Positions 1-11,472 of a stretch of 64,000 nt of DNA are shown piece by piece. Below the pieces are notes generated by a model. It did no database searches. It was not told the DNA's origin and saw nothing but the letters and a program-made list of their open reading frames with translations. Numbering within the stretch: the stretch's first letter is position 1; each line of letters begins with the position of its first letter. The DNA lies in contig NZ_WTYO01000001.1 in NCBI RefSeq assembly GCF_009827515.1, forward strand, positions 663,501 to 727,500. Reading direction: 5' to 3'. Made by a program: the position numbers and the translations under genes. The stretch comes from Pelagerythrobacter marinus (GTDB lineage: Bacteria; Pseudomonadota; Alphaproteobacteria; Sphingomonadales; Sphingomonadaceae).

Positions 1-422
1 ATCCCGAGCGGATCGTGGGGATCAAGGACGCCAGCGGCGACCTGTCGCGCGTGACCGATCACCGCATGGGGATCGGCAAGGATTTCTGCCAGCTTTCGGG
101 CGACGACGAACTGGCCCTGCCGGCCAATGCGGCCGGCTCTGCCGGGTGCATTTCGGTGACGGCCAACGTCGCCCCCGCGCTCTGCGCGCAGTTCCAGCAG
201 GCCTGCGCCGACAACGACCTTGTCCGCGCGCGGGAACTGAACGACCTGCTCTATCCGCTGCATTACGCGATGTTCGAGGATGCGAGCCCGGCTCCGGTCA
301 AGTACGCCCTCAGCCGGGTGCACGACTGGATCCTGCCCGACGTTCGCCTGCCGCTGGTCAATTGCTCGGACCATGCGCGCAAGGCCGTCGACGCCGCGCT
401 CGAGCATGCCGGGCTGGTCTAG
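1..422 (+). CDS. dapA: 4-hydroxy-tetrahydrodipicolinate synthase, 3' part
   Basis: This is the C-terminal half of DapA, which condenses pyruvate with aspartate semialdehyde in the first committed step of the lysine/diaminopimelate pathway. The frame is already open at base 3 and the 5' end lies outside the window. GIKDASGD at bases 18-41 holds the Schiff-base lysine (codon 24-26), followed by the C-terminal helical region up to the stop at 420-422. The next gene, rpsL, is 424 bases away, so the two are probably separate units. Family assignment rests on the lysine motif and the downstream helices and is firm. Confidence 0.9.
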   Translation, partial: PERIVGIKDASGDLSRVTDHRMGIGKDFCQLSGDDELALPANAAGSAGCISVTANVAPALCAQFQQACADNDLVRARELNDLLYPLHYAMFEDASPAPVKYALSRVHDWILPDVRLPLVNCSDHARKAVDAALEHAGLV

Positions 423-846
423 GCGGGAAGGGGCGCACCGGCGCGATCGGGCGCCGGGGCAGGGTGCCGTCTCTTGACCGGTCGGGCGAATCCCCGTAAG
501 GGCGCGCGCATCCGAAGCGGGTGCATGTCCGCGTCGGCCAGATAGAGCTGAACATTGCCGGTCATGTCCCGGAGGGCCTTGGCGCTGAGCGCCGAAGGCT
601 CTTTTCTATTGAAACGGCCCGCAAGGGCGTTTCGGGGCAGCCGTCAAAGTAACCCGGTGGCCGCAGGGCCGTTCGGGTGGAGTGTTTCAGACTCGCCGCC
701 GGGCCCCGCCGCACTTGCGGAAGGGCCGGTGCCGCGGCCCAGGCGCCGCGACGGGGTTTCCGCCTGGCGGAAACCCGGGCGCAGTCCGGACTTTCTCCAT
801 CCCTCGGCCCGGTGTCACCTCCATACGGTGAAGAGAGAAAGTCTTA
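423..846 (+). other. gene-free region, likely str-operon promoter and leader
   Basis: No convincing gene is visible. A 7-bp hairpin (arms 438-444 and 451-457, loop GATCGG) follows dapA but has no T run, so it is a weak terminator at best. TTGACC at 474-479 with TAAGGG at 497-502 (17-base spacing) is a possible but poor promoter. The last bases hold a purine-rich stretch (AGAGAGAAAG) that serves as the rpsL ribosome binding site. The rpsL promoter should lie here, but I cannot place it with confidence. Confidence 0.5.
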
Positions 847-1218
847 ATGCCGACGATCAACCAGCTGGTCCGCAAGGGCCGCGTTCCGCAGAAGGCCAAG
901 AGCAAGGTCCCTGCGATGGAGCAGAACCCGCAGAAGCGCGGCGTCTGCACCCGCGTCTACACGACGACCCCGAAGAAGCCGAACTCGGCTCTGCGTAAAG
1001 TTGCCAAGGTCCGCCTGACCAACCAGCGCGAAGTCATCTCCTACATTCCGGGTGAAGGCCACAACCTGCAGGAGCACTCCGTCGTGCTGATCCGCGGCGG
1101 CCGTGTGCGCGACCTTCCGGGCGTGCGCTACCACGTGCTGCGCGGCGTGCTCGACACGCAGGGCGTGAAGGACCGCAAGCAGTCGCGCTCCAAGTACGGT
1201 GCCAAGCGGCCGAAGTGA
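847..1218 (+). CDS. rpsL: 30S ribosomal protein S12
   Basis: S12 forms part of the decoding centre of the small subunit. The 123 residues match the family throughout, including TTTPKKPNS with Lys43 (codon 973-975). Residue 88, usually lysine in GGRVKDLPG, is arginine here (CGC at 1108-1110, GGRVRDLPG). Substitutions at Lys43 and Lys88 are classic streptomycin-resistance positions, so this allele may confer intrinsic resistance. It is the first gene of the str operon, with the start supported by a purine-rich RBS. Two hairpins follow immediately, the first overlapping the stop codon. Confidence 0.98.
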   Translation: MPTINQLVRKGRVPQKAKSKVPAMEQNPQKRGVCTRVYTTTPKKPNSALRKVAKVRLTNQREVISYIPGEGHNLQEHSVVLIRGGRVRDLPGVRYHVLRGVLDTQGVKDRKQSRSKYGAKRPK

Positions 1219-1276
1219 CCTGTCCGGGGGACAGGTCATCCTGAACAGGTCGCCATAAGCGACCGTGGTTCAGGAT
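1217..1276 (+). other. two consecutive intercistronic hairpins after rpsL
   Basis: The first hairpin has a perfect 9-bp stem (1217-1225 with 1229-1237, loop GGG) that includes the last bases of the rpsL stop codon. The second pairs 1238-1246 with 1268-1276 (9 bp) and contains an inner 6-bp stem (1248-1253 with 1259-1264). No T run follows either one, so they look like RNA-processing, stability or attenuation structures rather than full terminators. Confidence 0.6.
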
Positions 1277-1366
1277 CCATGTGTCCCCCTGGCCTGAGTT
1301 TGCAAGTTTATTGATAGGTCCACCCCTCGCGGCACAATAGACCCTGAAACAAGTTCAGGGTGACGG
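1235..1366. repeat. REP-like dispersed repeat, copy 1
   Basis: The ends are inverted: 1235-1246 is the complement of 1353-1364 at 11 of 12 positions. The right end carries a palindrome (stem 1342-1348 with 1354-1360). The 26 bases at 1341-1366 match 43816-43841 at 24 positions, so this is a dispersed extragenic repeat. It sits inside the str operon between rpsL and rpsG. Repeats of this general look are common between genes in alphaproteobacteria. Confidence 0.65.
1311..1338 (+). promoter_or_regulatory. possible internal promoter before rpsG
   Basis: TTGATA at 1311-1316 and CACAAT at 1333-1338 are 16 bases apart in a locally AT-richer stretch. They could form a sigma-70-type promoter that lets rpsG-fusA-tuf be made independently of rpsL. 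The evidence is only the match. Confidence 0.3.
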
Positions 1367-1396
1367 TAAGGGGAAGGGCTGACAGGAGAATATCCG

Positions 1397-1867
1397 ATGT
1401 CACGTCGTCGTCGTCCCGAGAAGCGGGAAATCCTGCCTGATCCGAAGTTCGGTGATCAGGTGCTGTCCAAGTTCATGAACAACCTCATGCTGGACGGCAA
1501 GAAGTCGGTTGCCGAGCGGATCGTCTACGGTGCGCTCGACACGGTCGAGGCCAAGGCCAAGGCCGATCCGATCGCGCTGTTCCACGATGCGCTGAACAAC
1601 ATCAAGCCGCAGGTCGAGGTCCGTTCGCGGCGCGTCGGCGGCGCCACCTACCAGGTGCCGGTCGAGGTTCGTCCCGAGCGTGCGCAGGCCCTGGCGATCC
1701 GCTGGCTGATCTCGGCCGCGCGCGGCCGGGCCGAAACCACGATGTCCGCCCGCCTCTCGGGCGAGCTGCTGGACGCGGCCAACAATCGCGGCAACGCGGT
1801 GAAGAAGCGCGAGGACACGCATCGCATGGCCGACGCCAACCGGGCCTTCTCGCACTACCGCTGGTAA
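1397..1867 (+). CDS. rpsG: 30S ribosomal protein S7
   Basis: S7 nucleates assembly of the 30S head and touches the E-site tRNA. The 156-residue product is the usual bacterial length and starts [25 protein letters not shown] at 1384-1388 lies 8 bases before the ATG. It is second in the str operon, separated from rpsL by an unusually long, structured 178-base spacer and from fusA by 87 bases. In enterobacteria S7 represses its own operon; whether that holds here is not visible. Confidence 0.98.
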   Translation: MSRRRRPEKREILPDPKFGDQVLSKFMNNLMLDGKKSVAERIVYGALDTVEAKAKADPIALFHDALNNIKPQVEVRSRRVGGATYQVPVEVRPERAQALAIRWLISAARGRAETTMSARLSGELLDAANNRGNAVKKREDTHRMADANRAFSHYRW

Positions 1868-1954
1868 GGCGCGACCGGTCTTCAACCGGTCACAAAAACA
1901 ACCATATGGGGGCTGGCCCGAACGGGCGCCCCCACACGATCCGAGGAATTCATC

Positions 1955-4048
<2,094 letters not shown>

Positions 4049-4141
4049 GGCTGGGCAAGCGTCTAGGGGCGGCGCCTGATTCACCTCGGTGCCGTCCGCG
4101 ACTTGGTGAAATTCAATCTGACAGACAGAGGTTACAAGCAA

Positions 4142-5317
4142 ATGGCCAAGGAAAAATTCGAGCGGAACAAGCCGCACTGCAACATCGGCACCATCGGTCA
4201 CGTCGACCACGGCAAGACCACGCTGACGGCTGCCATCACCAAGGTGATGGGCTCGGCGGTCGATTTCGCGAACATCGACAAGGCGCCGGAAGAGCGTGAG
4301 CGCGGCATCACCATCTCGACCGCGCACGTCGAATACGAAACCGATGCGCGCCACTACGCGCACGTCGACTGCCCGGGCCACGCCGACTACGTGAAGAACA
4401 TGATCACCGGTGCCGCCCAGATGGACGGCGCGATCCTGGTCGTGAACGCCGCCGACGGCCCGATGCCGCAGACCCGCGAGCACATCCTGCTCGCCCGCCA
4501 GGTCGGCGTGCCGGCGCTGGTCGTCTACATGAACAAGGTCGACCAGGTCGACGACGAGGAAATCCTCGAACTCGTCGAGCTGGAAGTGCGCGAACTGCTC
4601 AGCAGCTACGACTTCGACGGCGACAACATTCCGATCGTCAAGGGTTCGGCCCTGGCCGCGCTCGAAGGTCGCGATCCGGAAATCGGCGAGAACTCGATCA
4701 AGGAACTTATGGCGGCGGTCGACGAGCACATCCCGCAGCCCGACCGTCCGGTCGATAAGGACTTCCTGATGCCGATCGAGGACGTGTTCTCGATCTCGGG
4801 CCGCGGCACGGTCGTCACCGGCCGCGTCGAGACCGGCAAGGTCAACGTCGGCGACGAAGTCGAGATCGTCGGCATCCGCGACACGCAGAAGACCACGGTC
4901 ACCGGCGTGGAAATGTTCCGCAAGCTGCTCGATTCGGGTGAAGCCGGCGACAACATCGGCGCCCTGCTGCGCGGCACGGGCCGTGACGACGTCGAGCGTG
5001 GCCAGGTCCTGGCCAAGCCGGGTTCGGTCACCCCGCACACCGAGTTCAGCGCGGAAGTCTACGTGCTGTCGAAGGACGAGGGCGGCCGTCACACGCCGTT
5101 CTTCGCCAACTATCGTCCGCAGTTCTACTTCCGCACGACCGACGTGACCGGCGAAGTGATCCTCCCCGAGGGCACCGAGATGGTCATGCCGGGTGACAAC
5201 GTGACGATCGGCGTCAAGCTGATCGCGCCGATCGCGATGGACGAAGGTCTTCGCTTCGCCATCCGTGAAGGCGGCCGCACCGTCGGTTCGGGGGTTGTCA
5301 GCAAGATCACGAAGTAA
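4142..5317 (+). CDS. tuf: elongation factor Tu
   Basis: EF-Tu delivers aminoacyl-tRNA to the ribosome. The start is set at ATG 4142 ([12 protein letters not shown]) because AGAGG at 4127-4131 is 10 bases upstream and the family begins here; an in-frame GTG at 4103 would add 13 unconserved residues. The product has 391 residues with G1 GHVDHGKTT (19-27), DCPGH and NKVD. It is the last gene of the str cluster and is followed by strong hairpins. Only one copy is visible; many proteobacteria have a second elsewhere. Confidence 0.98.
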   Translation: MAKEKFERNKPHCNIGTIGHVDHGKTTLTAAITKVMGSAVDFANIDKAPEERERGITISTAHVEYETDARHYAHVDCPGHADYVKNMITGAAQMDGAILVVNAADGPMPQTREHILLARQVGVPALVVYMNKVDQVDDEEILELVELEVRELLSSYDFDGDNIPIVKGSALAALEGRDPEIGENSIKELMAAVDEHIPQPDRPVDKDFLMPIEDVFSISGRGTVVTGRVETGKVNVGDEVEIVGIRDTQKTTVTGVEMFRKLLDSGEAGDNIGALLRGTGRDDVERGQVLAKPGSVTPHTEFSAEVYVLSKDEGGRHTPFFANYRPQFYFRTTDVTGEVILPEGTEMVMPGDNVTIGVKLIAPIAMDEGLRFAIREGGRTVGSGVVSKITK

Positions 5318-5328
5318 TATAGGCGCGC

Positions 5329-5366
5329 GACCGGCGGGGGATTCGTCTCCCGCCGGTCCGAATTTT
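5329..5366 (+). terminator. terminator-like hairpin after tuf
   Basis: A perfect 10-bp GC-rich stem pairs 5329-5338 with 5349-5358 and is followed by CGAATTTT. It is positioned to end or attenuate the str transcript before rpsJ. Confidence 0.65.
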
Positions 5367-5375
5367 CGAAGGGGG

Positions 5376-5424
5376 GCCGCCCCTGACCGGTTTTCCGGGA
5401 GGCGGGGCAGGCCTTTCTTTTTTG
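5376..5424 (+). terminator. second terminator-like structure before rpsJ
   Basis: A GC-rich region with an inner CCGG-TTTT-CCGG hairpin and flanking GCCCC/GGGGC pairing runs into a T-rich tract (TTTCTTTTTT). Together with the hairpin at 5329-5358 it suggests that str and S10 transcription are at least partly uncoupled. Downstream, AGCTGC and GCAGCT form a further small stem in the rpsJ leader. Confidence 0.5.
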
Positions 5425-5483
5425 TTGGGAGTGAAGCTGCTTCGGCGGCGCAGCTCCTAGGCTCTTTCGCATCGGTATAGGTA

Positions 5484-5795
5484 ATGGAAGCTCAGAACAT
5501 CCGCATCCGCCTCAAGGCGTTCGACCACCGCGTTCTCGACCAGGCCACTGGCGAAATCGCAGACACCGCGCGTCGTACGGGTGCTCTTATTCGTGGCCCC
5601 ATTCCCATGCCGACGCGCATCGAGAAGTTCACCGTGAACCGCGGCCCGCACATCGACAAGAAGTCGCGCGAGCAGTTCGAGGTGCGTACCTACAAGCGGC
5701 TGCTCGACATCGTTCAGCCCAACGCCCAGACGGTCGACGCGCTGATGAAGCTCGACCTGGCCGCGGGCGTCAACGTCGAGATCAAGCTGGCCTGA
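5484..5795 (+). CDS. rpsJ: 30S ribosomal protein S10 / NusE
   Basis: S10 is a 30S head protein and, as NusE, part of the antitermination complex. The 103 residues are full length ([20 protein letters not shown]), with the RGPIPMPTR loop. The Shine-Dalgarno sequence is poor (GGTATAGGTA before the ATG), unusual for such a highly made protein. It opens the S10 cluster but is separated from rplC by 281 bases, where most bacteria have a very short gap. Confidence 0.97.
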   Translation: MEAQNIRIRLKAFDHRVLDQATGEIADTARRTGALIRGPIPMPTRIEKFTVNRGPHIDKKSREQFEVRTYKRLLDIVQPNAQTVDALMKLDLAAGVNVEIKLA

Positions 5796-5831
5796 GTCGG
5801 CTCTGACCGAAATCCTCGCGACGGCGAGGGT

Positions 5832-5849
5832 GGTCCGCCCGGTCGGACC
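5832..5849 (+). other. hairpin in the long rpsJ-rplC spacer
   Basis: GGTCCG (5832-5837) pairs with CGGACC (5844-5849) across a 6-base loop. The remaining spacer up to 6076 is GC-rich with several CCGGC-type short repeats and no gene. It could be an attenuator or the leader of a second promoter; nothing decides between these. Confidence 0.35.
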
Positions 5850-6076
5850 TTAAACGGCCGGGGTGATTTCGAGGGGCTGCATCTGCGGTTCCTGCTTCCC
5901 GCAGAAGCGGAAGCGAAAAGACAACAGGGATACCTCCGGCTCCTGCCGGGCAAGCGTCCCCCGTCTCGCCTTCGCTTCGAAGGCATTTCAGCCCGGACGG
6001 GGCGACGCATCACAATCCAGGGCTGTCACGCACCTTCGGATGGGCCGGGGGTGCCTCTGTGTTAGGAGTCTTAACG

Positions 6077-6946
6077 ATGCGCACCGGCGTTATCGCAAAG
6101 AAAGTCGGGATGACCCGCCTGTTCCAGGAGGATGGACGTCACGTTCCCGTGACCGTCCTCGCGCTGGAAGACTGCCAGGTCGTTTCGCACCGCACGGCCG
6201 ATCGCGATGGCTACTTCGCGCTCCAGGTCGGTTCGGGCGAGGCCAAGCAGAAGAACGTGAACAAGCCGCAGCGCGAAGCTTTCGCCAAGGCGGAAGTTCC
6301 GCTGAAGATGAAAGTCGCCGAGTTCCGCGTCGAGAACGAAGAGGCGCTGATCCCGGTCGGTGCGACCATCAGTGCCGAGCACTTCGTGGCCGGGCAGAAG
6401 GTCGACATCACCGGTCACACGCAGGGCAAAGGCTTTGCCGGCGCGATGAAGCGCTGGGGCTTCGGCGGCCTGCGCGCGACGCACGGCGTCTCGCTCAGCC
6501 ACCGTTCGCACGGTTCGACCGGTAACCGCCAGGATCCGGGTCGCGTCTTCAAGAACAAGAAGATGGCCGGCCACATGGGCGACCGCCGGCGCACCCAGCA
6601 GAACCTCGAGATCGTGCGCACCGACGCCGATCGCGGCCTCCTGTTCGTCAAGGGCTCGGTCCCGGGTTCGAAGAACGGCTGGCTGCTGGTTCGCGACGCG
6701 GTGAAGCTGCCGCTTCCCGAAGGTGCCCCGTTCCCCGGTGCCGTGCTGGAGAAAGCATCGAGCGCGCCGCAGCACGAAGAGGCCGATGCCGGCCTGGTCG
6801 AAAGCGCGGCCGAGCACGAGGTGAACCCGCAGGTCGATGCCGAGCAGCAGGAAAAGCTGGCGGCCGAGCAGCAGGCGGGTGCCGAGAGCGAAGCAACCGA
6901 GAACACCACCGACGGCCAGGCCGGCGGTGAGAGCAAGGAGTCCTGA
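6077..6946 (+). CDS. rplC: 50S ribosomal protein L3 with acidic C-terminal tail
   Basis: L3 is an early 50S assembly protein reaching the peptidyl-transferase centre. The start is ATG 6077 ([14 protein letters not shown]), with AGGAG at 6064-6068. The conserved body ends near residue 225. A tail of about 65 residues follows, rich in Glu, Ala and Gln, with no counterpart in the 209-residue E. coli protein. The total is 289 residues. The RBS of rplD lies inside the last codons. Confidence 0.96.
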   Translation: MRTGVIAKKVGMTRLFQEDGRHVPVTVLALEDCQVVSHRTADRDGYFALQVGSGEAKQKNVNKPQREAFAKAEVPLKMKVAEFRVENEEALIPVGATISAEHFVAGQKVDITGHTQGKGFAGAMKRWGFGGLRATHGVSLSHRSHGSTGNRQDPGRVFKNKKMAGHMGDRRRTQQNLEIVRTDADRGLLFVKGSVPGSKNGWLLVRDAVKLPLPEGAPFPGAVLEKASSAPQHEEADAGLVESAAEHEVNPQVDAEQQEKLAAEQQAGAESEATENTTDGQAGGESKES

Positions 6947-6948
6947 TC

Positions 6949-7572
6949 GTGAAGGTCAAGGTCCAGAAACTCGACGGCAAGGCGGCCGGCGACGTGGAAC
7001 TGAACGATGCCGTGTTCGGTGTCGAGCCGCGCGCCGACATCCTGCACCGCGTCGTCACCTGGCAGCTCGAAAGCCGGCGCGGCACCGCCCGCCCGACGCG
7101 CGAGCGCTCGGACGTGGCGCGCACGGGCAAGAAGTTCGGCCGGCAGAAGGGTTCGGGCGGCGCTCGCCACGGCGATCGCGGCGCTCCGATCTTCATCGGT
7201 GGCGGCAAGGCCCACGGTGCGCGCAAGCGCGACTTCAACCCGTCGCTGAACAAGAAGATCCGCGCGCTCGGCCTGCGCATGGCGCTGTCGAGCAAGGCGA
7301 AGGACGGCCTGGTCGTCGTCGACAGCCTCGATCTCAAGGACGCCAAGACGAAGGCCGTGGCCGAAGCGTTCGGCAAGAACGGCTGGAACGGCAAGGTCCT
7401 GGTCATCGACGGCGATGCGGTGAACGAGGGCTTCCGCAAGGCGGCCGGCAATCTGAAGGGCGTCAACGTCCTGCCGGCGGTCGGTGCGAACGTCTACGAC
7501 ATCCTGAAGCACGACACGCTCGTCCTGACCAAGGACGCGGTCGAAAAGCTGGAGGCGCGCTTCAATGGCTAA
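6949..7572 (+). CDS. rplD: 50S ribosomal protein L4
   Basis: L4 lines the exit tunnel and in enterobacteria also represses the S10 operon. The 207-residue protein starts with GTG at 6949, only 2 bases after the rplC stop, with AAGGAG in the end of rplC. The tunnel-loop region around [18 protein letters not shown] is intact. It overlaps rplW by 8 bases, which suggests translational coupling. Confidence 0.97.
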   Translation: MKVKVQKLDGKAAGDVELNDAVFGVEPRADILHRVVTWQLESRRGTARPTRERSDVARTGKKFGRQKGSGGARHGDRGAPIFIGGGKAHGARKRDFNPSLNKKIRALGLRMALSSKAKDGLVVVDSLDLKDAKTKAVAEAFGKNGWNGKVLVIDGDAVNEGFRKAAGNLKGVNVLPAVGANVYDILKHDTLVLTKDAVEKLEARFNG

Positions 7573-7873
7573 GAAGCAGGAAATCGATGCGCGTCACTAC
7601 GACGTGATCCTGAGCCCGCACATCACCGAGAAGTCGACCCTGCTTTCGGAGCAGAACGGTGTCGTCTTCAAGGTGGCGAACGACGCGACCAAGCCGCAGA
7701 TCAAGGAAGCGGTCGAAGCGCTGTTCGATGTCAAGGTGAAGGGCGTGAACACGATTGTCGTCAAGGGCAAGTCGAAGCGCTGGCGGGGCAAGCCCTACAA
7801 GCGCAGCGACGTGAAGAAGGCGGTCGTTACGCTGGCGGAAGGTGACTCGATCGACGTCACCGGCGGAATCTGA
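7565..7873 (+). CDS. rplW: 50S ribosomal protein L23
   Basis: L23 sits at the tunnel exit and docks trigger factor, SRP and the translocon. The 102-residue product is of normal length ([18 protein letters not shown] at the N terminus). Its ATG lies within the end of rplD (8-base overlap). rplB follows after 10 bases. Confidence 0.97.
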   Translation: MAKKQEIDARHYDVILSPHITEKSTLLSEQNGVVFKVANDATKPQIKEAVEALFDVKVKGVNTIVVKGKSKRWRGKPYKRSDVKKAVVTLAEGDSIDVTGGI

Positions 7874-7883
7874 GGCTAGGGAT

Positions 7884-8720
7884 ATGGCACTCAAGAACTA
7901 CAAACCGACGAGCCCCGCGCGCCGCGGTCTCATCCTTGTCGACAAGTCCGGCCTGTACAAGGGCAAGCCGGTCAAGTCGCTGACGGAAGGCAAGCGCAAG
8001 ACGGGCGGCCGCAACAACAAGGGCCATGTCACCTCGCGCGGCATGGGCGGCGGCCACAAGCAGAAGTATCGCTACATCGACTTCAAGCGCCGCAAGTGGG
8101 GCGTCGAAGGCACGGTGGAGCGGATCGAGTACGATCCGAACCGGACGGCCTTCATCGCGCTGGTGAAGTACGACGACGGCGAGCTGGCCTATATCCTGGC
8201 GCCGCAGCGGCTGGCCGTAGGCGACAAGATCGTCGCCGGCGAGAAGACCGACACGAAGCCGGGCAACGCGATGCTGCTGGGCCAGATGCCGGTCGGCACG
8301 ATCTGCCACAACGTGGAGATGAAGCCGGGCAAGGGCGGCCAGATCGCCCGCTCGGCCGGTGCTTACGTGCAGCTGGTCGGCCGCGATCGCGGCATGGTCA
8401 TCGTGCGCCTCAACTCGGGCGAGCAGCGTTACCTGCGGGCCGATTGCATGGGCACGGTCGGCGCGGTGTCGAACCCCGACAACCAGAACCAGAACCTGGG
8501 CAAGGCCGGGCGTCGCCGCTGGATGGGCATCAAGCCGCTCACCCGCGGTGTCGCGAAGAACCCGGTCGATCACCCGCACGGTGGTGGTGAAGGCCGCACC
8601 TCGGGCGGTCGCCACCCGGTTACGCCGTGGGGCAAGCCGACCAAGGGCGCCCGGACCCGCAAGAACAAGGCGACGGACAAGATGATTATCCGTTCACGCC
8701 ACGCGAAGAAGAAGAGGTAA
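7884..8720 (+). CDS. rplB: 50S ribosomal protein L2
   Basis: L2 is needed for subunit association and peptidyl-transferase activity. The start is ATG 7884 ([15 protein letters not shown]), preceded by GGCTAGGG; an earlier in-frame ATG at 7842 would overlap rplW by 32 bases and add unconserved residues. The 278-residue product retains the C-terminal [20 protein letters not shown] segment. It is in tight order with rplW and rpsS. Confidence 0.97.
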   Translation: MALKNYKPTSPARRGLILVDKSGLYKGKPVKSLTEGKRKTGGRNNKGHVTSRGMGGGHKQKYRYIDFKRRKWGVEGTVERIEYDPNRTAFIALVKYDDGELAYILAPQRLAVGDKIVAGEKTDTKPGNAMLLGQMPVGTICHNVEMKPGKGGQIARSAGAYVQLVGRDRGMVIVRLNSGEQRYLRADCMGTVGAVSNPDNQNQNLGKAGRRRWMGIKPLTRGVAKNPVDHPHGGGEGRTSGGRHPVTPWGKPTKGARTRKNKATDKMIIRSRHAKKKR

Positions 8721-8727
8721 TCGTCAC

Positions 8728-9003
8728 ATGGCTCGTTCCGTCTGGAAAGGTCCGTTCGTCGAACTCAGCCTTCTGAAGAAGGCCGAGGACGCACAGGAAG
8801 CGGGTGGCCGTGCGCCGATCAAGACCTGGTCGCGCCGCAGCACGATCCTCCCGCAGTTCGTCGGCCTGACGTTCAACGTCTACAATGGCCACAAGTTCAT
8901 CCCGGTCTCGGTTTCCGAAGACATGGTCGGCCACAAGCTCGGTGAGTTCGCGCCCACGCGCACTTTCCCGGGCCACGCCGCCGACAAGAAGGGCAAGCGC
9001 TAA
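8728..9003 (+). CDS. rpsS: 30S ribosomal protein S19
   Basis: S19 is a 30S head protein that forms a complex with S13 and contacts the 50S subunit. The 91 residues match the family from [12 protein letters not shown] to the basic C terminus. GAGG at the end of rplB serves as its RBS. Its TAA overlaps the rplV ATG by one base (TAATG). Confidence 0.97.
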   Translation: MARSVWKGPFVELSLLKKAEDAQEAGGRAPIKTWSRRSTILPQFVGLTFNVYNGHKFIPVSVSEDMVGHKLGEFAPTRTFPGHAADKKGKR

Positions 9004-9380
9004 TGGGCAAGCAGAAAGCTCCCCGCCGCGTAGGCGAAAACGAGGCTCTGGCCGTCGGCACGACCATTCGTGGTTCGGCCCAGAAGCTGAACCTCGTCGC
9101 CGAGCTGATCCGCGGCAAGAAGGCCGAGGACGCGCTGAACATCCTCGCGTTCTCGAAGAAGGCGATGGCGAAGGACGCGTCGAAGGTGCTCGCCTCGGCG
9201 ATCGCCAATGCCGAGAACAATCACGACCTGGACGTCGATGCGCTGGTGGTTGCGGAAGCTTCCGTCGGCAAGTCGATCACCATGAAGCGCTTCCACACGC
9301 GCGGGCGGGGCAAGAGCACCCGCATCCTCAAGCCGTTCAGCCGGCTGCGCATCGTGGTTCGCGAGCAGGAAGAGGCGTAA
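9003..9380 (+). CDS. rplV: 50S ribosomal protein L22
   Basis: L22 lines the exit tunnel through a long beta hairpin, the site of macrolide-resistance changes in other bacteria. The 125-residue protein has the usual core followed by the basic hairpin ([20 protein letters not shown]). It starts within the stop codon of rpsS, and rpsC begins 2 bases after its stop, so the three genes are coupled. Confidence 0.96.
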   Translation: MGKQKAPRRVGENEALAVGTTIRGSAQKLNLVAELIRGKKAEDALNILAFSKKAMAKDASKVLASAIANAENNHDLDVDALVVAEASVGKSITMKRFHTRGRGKSTRILKPFSRLRIVVREQEEA

Positions 9381-9381
9381 G

Positions 9382-10077
9382 ATGGGCCAGAAGAGCAATC
9401 CGATCGGTCTGCGCCTGCAGATCAACCGTACCTGGGACAGCCGCTGGTACGCCGAAGGGCGCGACTACGCCAAGCTGCTCAAGGAAGACATCGAGATCCG
9501 CAAGCACATCATCGAGAGCCTGCCGCAGGCAGCGATCTCGAAGGTCGTGATCGAGCGCCCGGCCAAGCTGTGCCGCATCTCGATCTACGCGGCCCGTCCC
9601 GGTGTCATCATCGGCAAGAAGGGCGCCGACATCGAGAAGCTGCGCACCAAGCTCGCGTCGATGACCGAGAGCGAGGTGAAGCTGAACATCGTCGAGATCC
9701 GCAAGCCGGAAGTCGATGCCAAGCTCGTCGCGCAGGGCATTGCCGACCAGCTCGTTCGCCGCGTGGCCTTCCGCCGCGCGATGAAGCGCGCGATGCAGTC
9801 GGCCATGCGTCTCGGCGCCGAAGGCATCAAGATCGTCTGCGGCGGCCGTCTCGGCGGGGCGGAAATCGCCCGTGTCGAACAGTACCGCGAAGGCCGCGTG
9901 CCGCTGCACACGCTGCGCGCCAACATCGACTATGCCGAAGCCGAGGCGCTGACCGCCTATGGCATCATCGGCATCAAGGTGTGGGTCTTCAAGGGCGAGA
10001 TCCTCGGCCATGATCCGACGGCCCAGGACCGTCTGATGATGGAATCGCAGACCTCCGGCGTCCGTCCGGCGCGCTGA
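9382..10077 (+). CDS. rpsC: 30S ribosomal protein S3
   Basis: S3 is at the mRNA entry site and contributes helicase activity. The 231 residues contain the KH-domain GxxG loop ([11 protein letters not shown]) and the C-terminal domain around [14 protein letters not shown] precedes the ATG. The length is normal for the family. Confidence 0.97.
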   Translation: MGQKSNPIGLRLQINRTWDSRWYAEGRDYAKLLKEDIEIRKHIIESLPQAAISKVVIERPAKLCRISIYAARPGVIIGKKGADIEKLRTKLASMTESEVKLNIVEIRKPEVDAKLVAQGIADQLVRRVAFRRAMKRAMQSAMRLGAEGIKIVCGGRLGGAEIARVEQYREGRVPLHTLRANIDYAEAEALTAYGIIGIKVWVFKGEILGHDPTAQDRLMMESQTSGVRPAR

Positions 10078-10099
10078 GCATCGAACTTGAGTAGATAAC

Positions 10100-10531
10100 A
10101 TGCTGCAACCGAAGAAAACCAAGTTCCGCAAGGCCTTCAAGGGCCGGATCAAGGGCGACGCCAAGGGCGGCACGACGCTGAATTTCGGCTCGTACGGTCT
10201 CAAGGCGCTCGAACCGGAACGCATCACCGCCCGCCAGATCGAGGCGGCCCGTCGTGCGATCACGCGCCACATCAAGCGCCAGGGGCGCCTGTGGATCCGC
10301 GTCTTCCCCGACGTGCCCGTGTCGAAGAAGCCTGCCGAAGTCCGTCAGGGTAAGGGCAAGGGTTCGGTCGAATACTGGGCCGCCCGCGTGAAGCCGGGTC
10401 GGATCCTGTTCGAGCTGGACGGCGTTGCCGGCCCGCTGGCCGCCGAGGCGTTCGAACGTGCCGCGATGAAGCTTCCGATCAAGACGAAGGTTGTTGCCCG
10501 TCTCGGCGACAACTCGCACCTGGAGGGCTGA
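10100..10531 (+). CDS. rplP: 50S ribosomal protein L16
   Basis: L16 binds near the A-site tRNA elbow and is needed for late 50S assembly. The 143-residue product begins [16 protein letters not shown] and has [13 protein letters not shown], including the arginine that is hydroxylated in E. coli. The RBS is modest. rpmC follows after 2 bases. Confidence 0.97.
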   Translation: MLQPKKTKFRKAFKGRIKGDAKGGTTLNFGSYGLKALEPERITARQIEAARRAITRHIKRQGRLWIRVFPDVPVSKKPAEVRQGKGKGSVEYWAARVKPGRILFELDGVAGPLAAEAFERAAMKLPIKTKVVARLGDNSHLEG

Positions 10532-10533
10532 TC

Positions 10534-10743
10534 ATGAGCAAGATGGAAGACCTCCGCACCAAGACCGACGACCAACTCGACGCGCAGCTCACCGAGCTGA
10601 AGCGCGAGCAGTTCAACCTCCGCTTCCAGGCGGCGACCAACCAGTTGGAAGCCCCGGCGCGGATTCGCCAGGTTCGCCGCGAGATCGCGCAGATCAAGAC
10701 TCTGCAGAACGAGCGCGCGGCCGCGGCCGAAGCCAAGGCTTGA
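10534..10743 (+). CDS. rpmC: 50S ribosomal protein L29
   Basis: L29 is a small two-helix protein next to L23 at the tunnel exit. The 69 residues show the family pattern [25 protein letters not shown] at the end of rplP gives a good RBS. It lies in the normal place between rplP and rpsQ. Confidence 0.96.
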   Translation: MSKMEDLRTKTDDQLDAQLTELKREQFNLRFQAATNQLEAPARIRQVRREIAQIKTLQNERAAAAEAKA

Positions 10744-10754
10744 GGAGCTAGACA

Positions 10755-11045
10755 ATGCCGAAGCGTATCCTGATCGGGACTGTCACCTCCGACAAGACCG
10801 ACAAGACCGTCACCGTGCTGGTCGAACGCAAGGTGAAACACCCGCTCTACGGGAAGATCATCCGCCGTTCGAAGAAGTACCACGCGCACGACGAAGCGAA
10901 CGAATACAAGCTGGGCGACACCGTCCGGATCGAAGAGACCAAGCCGATCTCGAAGACCAAGACCTGGCGCGTGATCAACACGGTCAAGGCCGGCGGGGTC
11001 CAGGCGGTCGAGGCCGATCTCGACGTCGAAGCCGCCAGCAACTGA
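10755..11045 (+). CDS. rpsQ: 30S ribosomal protein S17
   Basis: S17 is a primary 16S-binding protein with an OB fold. The 96-residue product shows [18 protein letters not shown] and KYHAHDE and has a short acidic C-terminal extension compared with E. coli. AGGAG lies before the ATG, after the rpmC stop. Confidence 0.96.
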   Translation: MPKRILIGTVTSDKTDKTVTVLVERKVKHPLYGKIIRRSKKYHAHDEANEYKLGDTVRIEETKPISKTKTWRVINTVKAGGVQAVEADLDVEAASN

Positions 11046-11103
11046 GCGATTTGAAGGAACTGCCGGACATGTTCCGGCAAGCCATTGAGAAGGAACCGCA
11101 TCG

Positions 11104-11472
11104 ATGATTCAGATGCAATCGAACCTAGACGTCGCGGACAACAGCGGCGCGAAGCGCGTCCAGTGCATCAAGGTGCTGGGCGGGTCGAAGCGTCGTACCG
11201 CGAGCGTCGGCGACGTGATCGTCGTCTCCGTCAAGGAGGCGCAGCCGCGCGCCCGCGTCAAGAAGGGCGACGTTCACCGCGCGGTGATCGTTCGCACCAA
11301 GAAGGACGTGCGCCGCCCCGACGGCAGCGCCATCCGCTTCGATTCGAACGCCGCGGTCCTCGTCAACAAGAACGAGGAACCGATCGGCACCCGTATCTTC
11401 GGCCCGGTGGTGCGCGAACTGCGCGGCCGCGGCTTCATGAAGATCATCTCGCTCGCTCCGGAGGTGCTGTAA
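11104..11472 (+). CDS. rplN: 50S ribosomal protein L14
   Basis: L14 forms intersubunit bridges and is the docking site of the silencing factor RsfS. The 122 residues are full length ([18 protein letters not shown]). AAGGA lies upstream. Its stop overlaps the rplX start by one base (TAATG). It opens the spc part of the cluster. Confidence 0.97.
   Translation: MIQMQSNLDVADNSGAKRVQCIKVLGGSKRRTASVGDVIVVSVKEAQPRARVKKGDVHRAVIVRTKKDVRRPDGSAIRFDSNAAVLVNKNEEPIGTRIFGPVVRELRGRGFMKIISLAPEVL

Noticed and set aside
438-457. Hairpin after dapA as an intrinsic terminator
   Set aside because: The 7-bp stem has no T run, so it is mentioned in the intergenic entry only.
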